A stretch of DNA of 44,400 nt from a virus. Below are positions 42,921 to 44,400 of this stretch, piece by piece. The stretch is from the IMG/VR virus record IMGVR_UViG_3300047356_001164, positions 1 to 44,400 of that record, one strand, 5' to 3'. A model generated the notes under the pieces. It made no database searches, had not been told where the DNA came from, and worked only from the letters and a program-made list of their open reading frames with translations. The position numbers and the translations under genes are program-made. The stretch's first letter is position 1, and each line of letters begins with the position of its first letter.

Positions 42921-44400
42921 AGAAATATTAGACGAAATATTAAATGAAGTAGAGCAAGAGTTAGAAGAGGCTACTACTACTGGAGATGTTGCTGGATACA
43001 ACACTCCTAATGCTTTTTCTGATAAGGGTAAATCTGATAAGAAGAAAAAGAAAAAAATAGCAACTTCACTTGGTTATAGTGTAGTAGATGGTGATGTTGA
43101 TAATATCTCTGAGGCAATCAAAGGTAGAAACAACAAAACAGGTGAATCCTTTGGAATGGTTATCGGTTCTGATAAACAAGGTAACAATGGATACGAACTT
43201 ACCGTAAGAAAAACTTACAATTCAAGAATAAGTGCATATGGATTTATTTTTGATAAAGATTCCAACCTAACTGATATTCGTGATTATGGATATTCACTCG
43301 ATGGTAAGTTTCCTGATATGAAAGGTCATGCAAGTTCAACATCAGTAAGACCTAACAAAAGAGAAACTATTACTCAAATAGCTAAAATTACTTCCCCAGC
43401 ATTTGCAAAAAAGATTTATCAGCACGTTCAAAAGAATAACAAAATGGATGAATCAGTAAACGAAGGTAGAGCTAAAAATGATTTGAAACATATGGCTCGT
43501 TTCGGAAATGGTGATGATAGGGTTACTCTTGCGAACGCATTGGAATTTGGTGGTGTTGGTAATGATAAAAAAGACCAAAAAATAATGATACAGATGATTG
43601 ATAAATTATCTGATAAGGAAGCTAGAATAGCTTTAAGAAACGTAGAACGAGAAAGAAGAGATGAATCAGTAAACGAAGGTAAAGTACACTTTGAAAAGAA
43701 ATTAAAAAGTGGTAATATCTTTCAAGTAATCGATAGAGATACAAAAGGTATGAGAGGAACACAAGATAAGTTCTCTATGCAAATTGTAGATAAAAAAGGT
43801 AAAGTGGTTAAACACATTGGTTCACATCCATCATTATCTGGTGCTAAGAAATACTCCAACTCAGTAAACGAAATATCTGCTAAAAAAGGATTAGAACAAG
43901 TTATTAAAGGTAATACTAAAGATGTAGAGGGAATCAAAGTATCTAAGGAAATGGCACAAGCTATGTTAGATTGGTTCAACTCATCTCCTTATGGTAGAAA
44001 ATATCCAAAAGCAAAAAACTCAAGACTTCATATATCAATTGGTATAATGTTATCATTTGGTTTAGAAAGATATGCTAAACATAAAGGTGCTAAAGAAGAA
44101 CTTAAATATCTTAAGAGTATTAAAGAATCAGTAAACGAAGCAATATCCCGCTCATATTATCTTGAAAAATATGGTGCAAATGATGAATTTAGTGGAAAGA
44201 AAGTTGCTAAATATTCAAAATTTGATAAAAATAAAATTAGAAGTGATTTCAATCGTTTCGCAAAAACATTAAAAGATGAAGAAGAACTTCATTTTATGGG
44301 TGTAAACAACGATAAAAAAAGAAGTGGTGATGAATACCTATTTAGTGTAGTAAATCAAGATGGTGAAAATAGAATAGAAATAACTAGAGGGAACAGAACC
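42898..44400 (+). CDS. Modular protein with repeated SVNE linkers (partial, runs off the window)
   Basis: At least 501 aa, with no stop before the right edge. It starts 23 nt inside the previous gene. After an acidic helix (MSMEQNLKEILDEILNEVEQ) come five dissimilar modules joined by Ser-Val-Asn-Glu linkers ending at residues 189, 260, 325 and 414. Module bounds are about 31-185, 190-256, 261-321, 326-410 and 415 onward, with 60-155 residues each. Modules are mostly basic and differ from one another: one is helical (TLANALEFGG...RIALRNVE), one looks like a small beta domain (FQVIDRDTKG...MQIVDKKGKV). The linker fits a relaxed (L/I/V)-x-E prohead-protease site. I infer a polyprotein of internal head proteins; no module has a function I can name. 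Confidence 0.6.
   Translation, partial: MSMEQNLKEILDEILNEVEQELEEATTTGDVAGYNTPNAFSDKGKSDKKKKKKIATSLGYSVVDGDVDNISEAIKGRNNKTGESFGMVIGSDKQGNNGYELTVRKTYNSRISAYGFIFDKDSNLTDIRDYGYSLDGKFPDMKGHASSTSVRPNKRETITQIAKITSPAFAKKIYQHVQKNNKMDESVNEGRAKNDLKHMARFGNGDDRVTLANALEFGGVGNDKKDQKIMIQMIDKLSDKEARIALRNVERERRDESVNEGKVHFEKKLKSGNIFQVIDRDTKGMRGTQDKFSMQIVDKKGKVVKHIGSHPSLSGAKKYSNSVNEISAKKGLEQVIKGNTKDVEGIKVSKEMAQAMLDWFNSSPYGRKYPKAKNSRLHISIGIMLSFGLERYAKHKGAKEELKYLKSIKESVNEAISRSYYLEKYGANDEFSGKKVAKYSKFDKNKIRSDFNRFAKTLKDEEELHFMGVNNDKKRSGDEYLFSVVNQDGENRIEITRGNRT
43453..44139 (+). repeat. Four codon-identical copies of the 12-mer TCAGTAAACGAA (Ser-Val-Asn-Glu)
   Basis: Copies lie at 43453-43464, 43666-43677, 43861-43872 and 44128-44139, spaced 213, 195 and 267 nt, all in the reading frame of the modular protein. 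Copies 1 and 2 extend to a shared 22-mer (43447-43468 and 43660-43681). Sequence between copies is unrelated. Confidence 0.9.

Noticed and set aside
1-44400. tRNA genes, CRISPR arrays, insertion sequences, integrase or attachment sites
   Set aside because: No cloverleaf-like sequence, regularly spaced repeat, transposase or recombinase motif was visible, and gaps are too short to hide most of these.

Overview
This looks like a piece of a strongly AT-rich, tailed, T4-related (myovirus-type) bacteriophage genome. The hallmarks are a gp17-like terminase large subunit (38196-39788), a gp20-like portal (40246-41970), and tail or fibre proteins, one of them ending in an S74 intramolecular chaperone (348-7784). 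Nearly every gene is on the + strand and gaps are tiny; no stretch over 300 bases lacks a gene. The host cannot be read directly. The fold types, A-rich start contexts and style of the virion proteins fit a marine or aquatic host, with Bacteroidota plausible, but that is inference. I saw no tRNA, rRNA, CRISPR, insertion sequence or integrase.

Layout. (1) 1-261: the C-terminus of a Rad50/gp46-like recombination ATPase, converging on a 53-aa ribbon-helix-helix regulator, the only minus-strand gene. (2) 348-9980: a 2478-aa fibre/appendage protein and a 730-aa beta-rich virion protein with recent internal duplication. (3) 10025-33560: a very compact glycan module. It holds GT-B and GT2-like glycosyltransferases, a methyltransferase, three GT7 (beta-1,4-galactosyltransferase-like) enzymes that appear to carry a LamG-like domain inside the catalytic fold, six radical SAM enzymes with an N-terminal twitch-type cluster domain, a cytidylyltransferase-like protein, three SDR sugar epimerases/dehydratases, an RmlC-like epimerase, split E1-alpha/E1-beta-like TPP subunits, two SGNH-like proteins and a last putative glycosyltransferase. 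Most of these genes overlap by ATGA, TAATG or 8-29 nt, so they read as one translationally coupled operon. (4) 33605-44400: packaging and prohead genes. These include a 1065-aa multidomain protein (nucleotidyltransferase, zinc ribbon, very basic segment, ligase-like domain), a zinc-ribbon protein, a membrane-anchored protein, terminase, a small pro-protein, portal, an unknown protein, and a modular protein cut by the window end.

The points most worth a second look are these. (a) Several proteins near the portal and terminase look like polyproteins whose modules are joined by (L/I/V)-x-E linkers, resembling T4 prohead-protease sites; one carries four codon-identical Ser-Val-Asn-Glu linkers. 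They may be packaged and cleaved cargo. (b) The glycan operon has six radical SAM paralogues plus TPP subunits, which suggests an unusual phage-encoded sugar. (c) A LamG-like domain is nested inside a GT7 fold three times. (d) The 8-mer TATTTATA recurs 18-76 nt upstream of gene starts and is probably a phage promoter element. (e) GATC is almost absent from the window, with codon choice visibly shifted to avoid it. All family assignments come from reading motifs by eye; no search was run.
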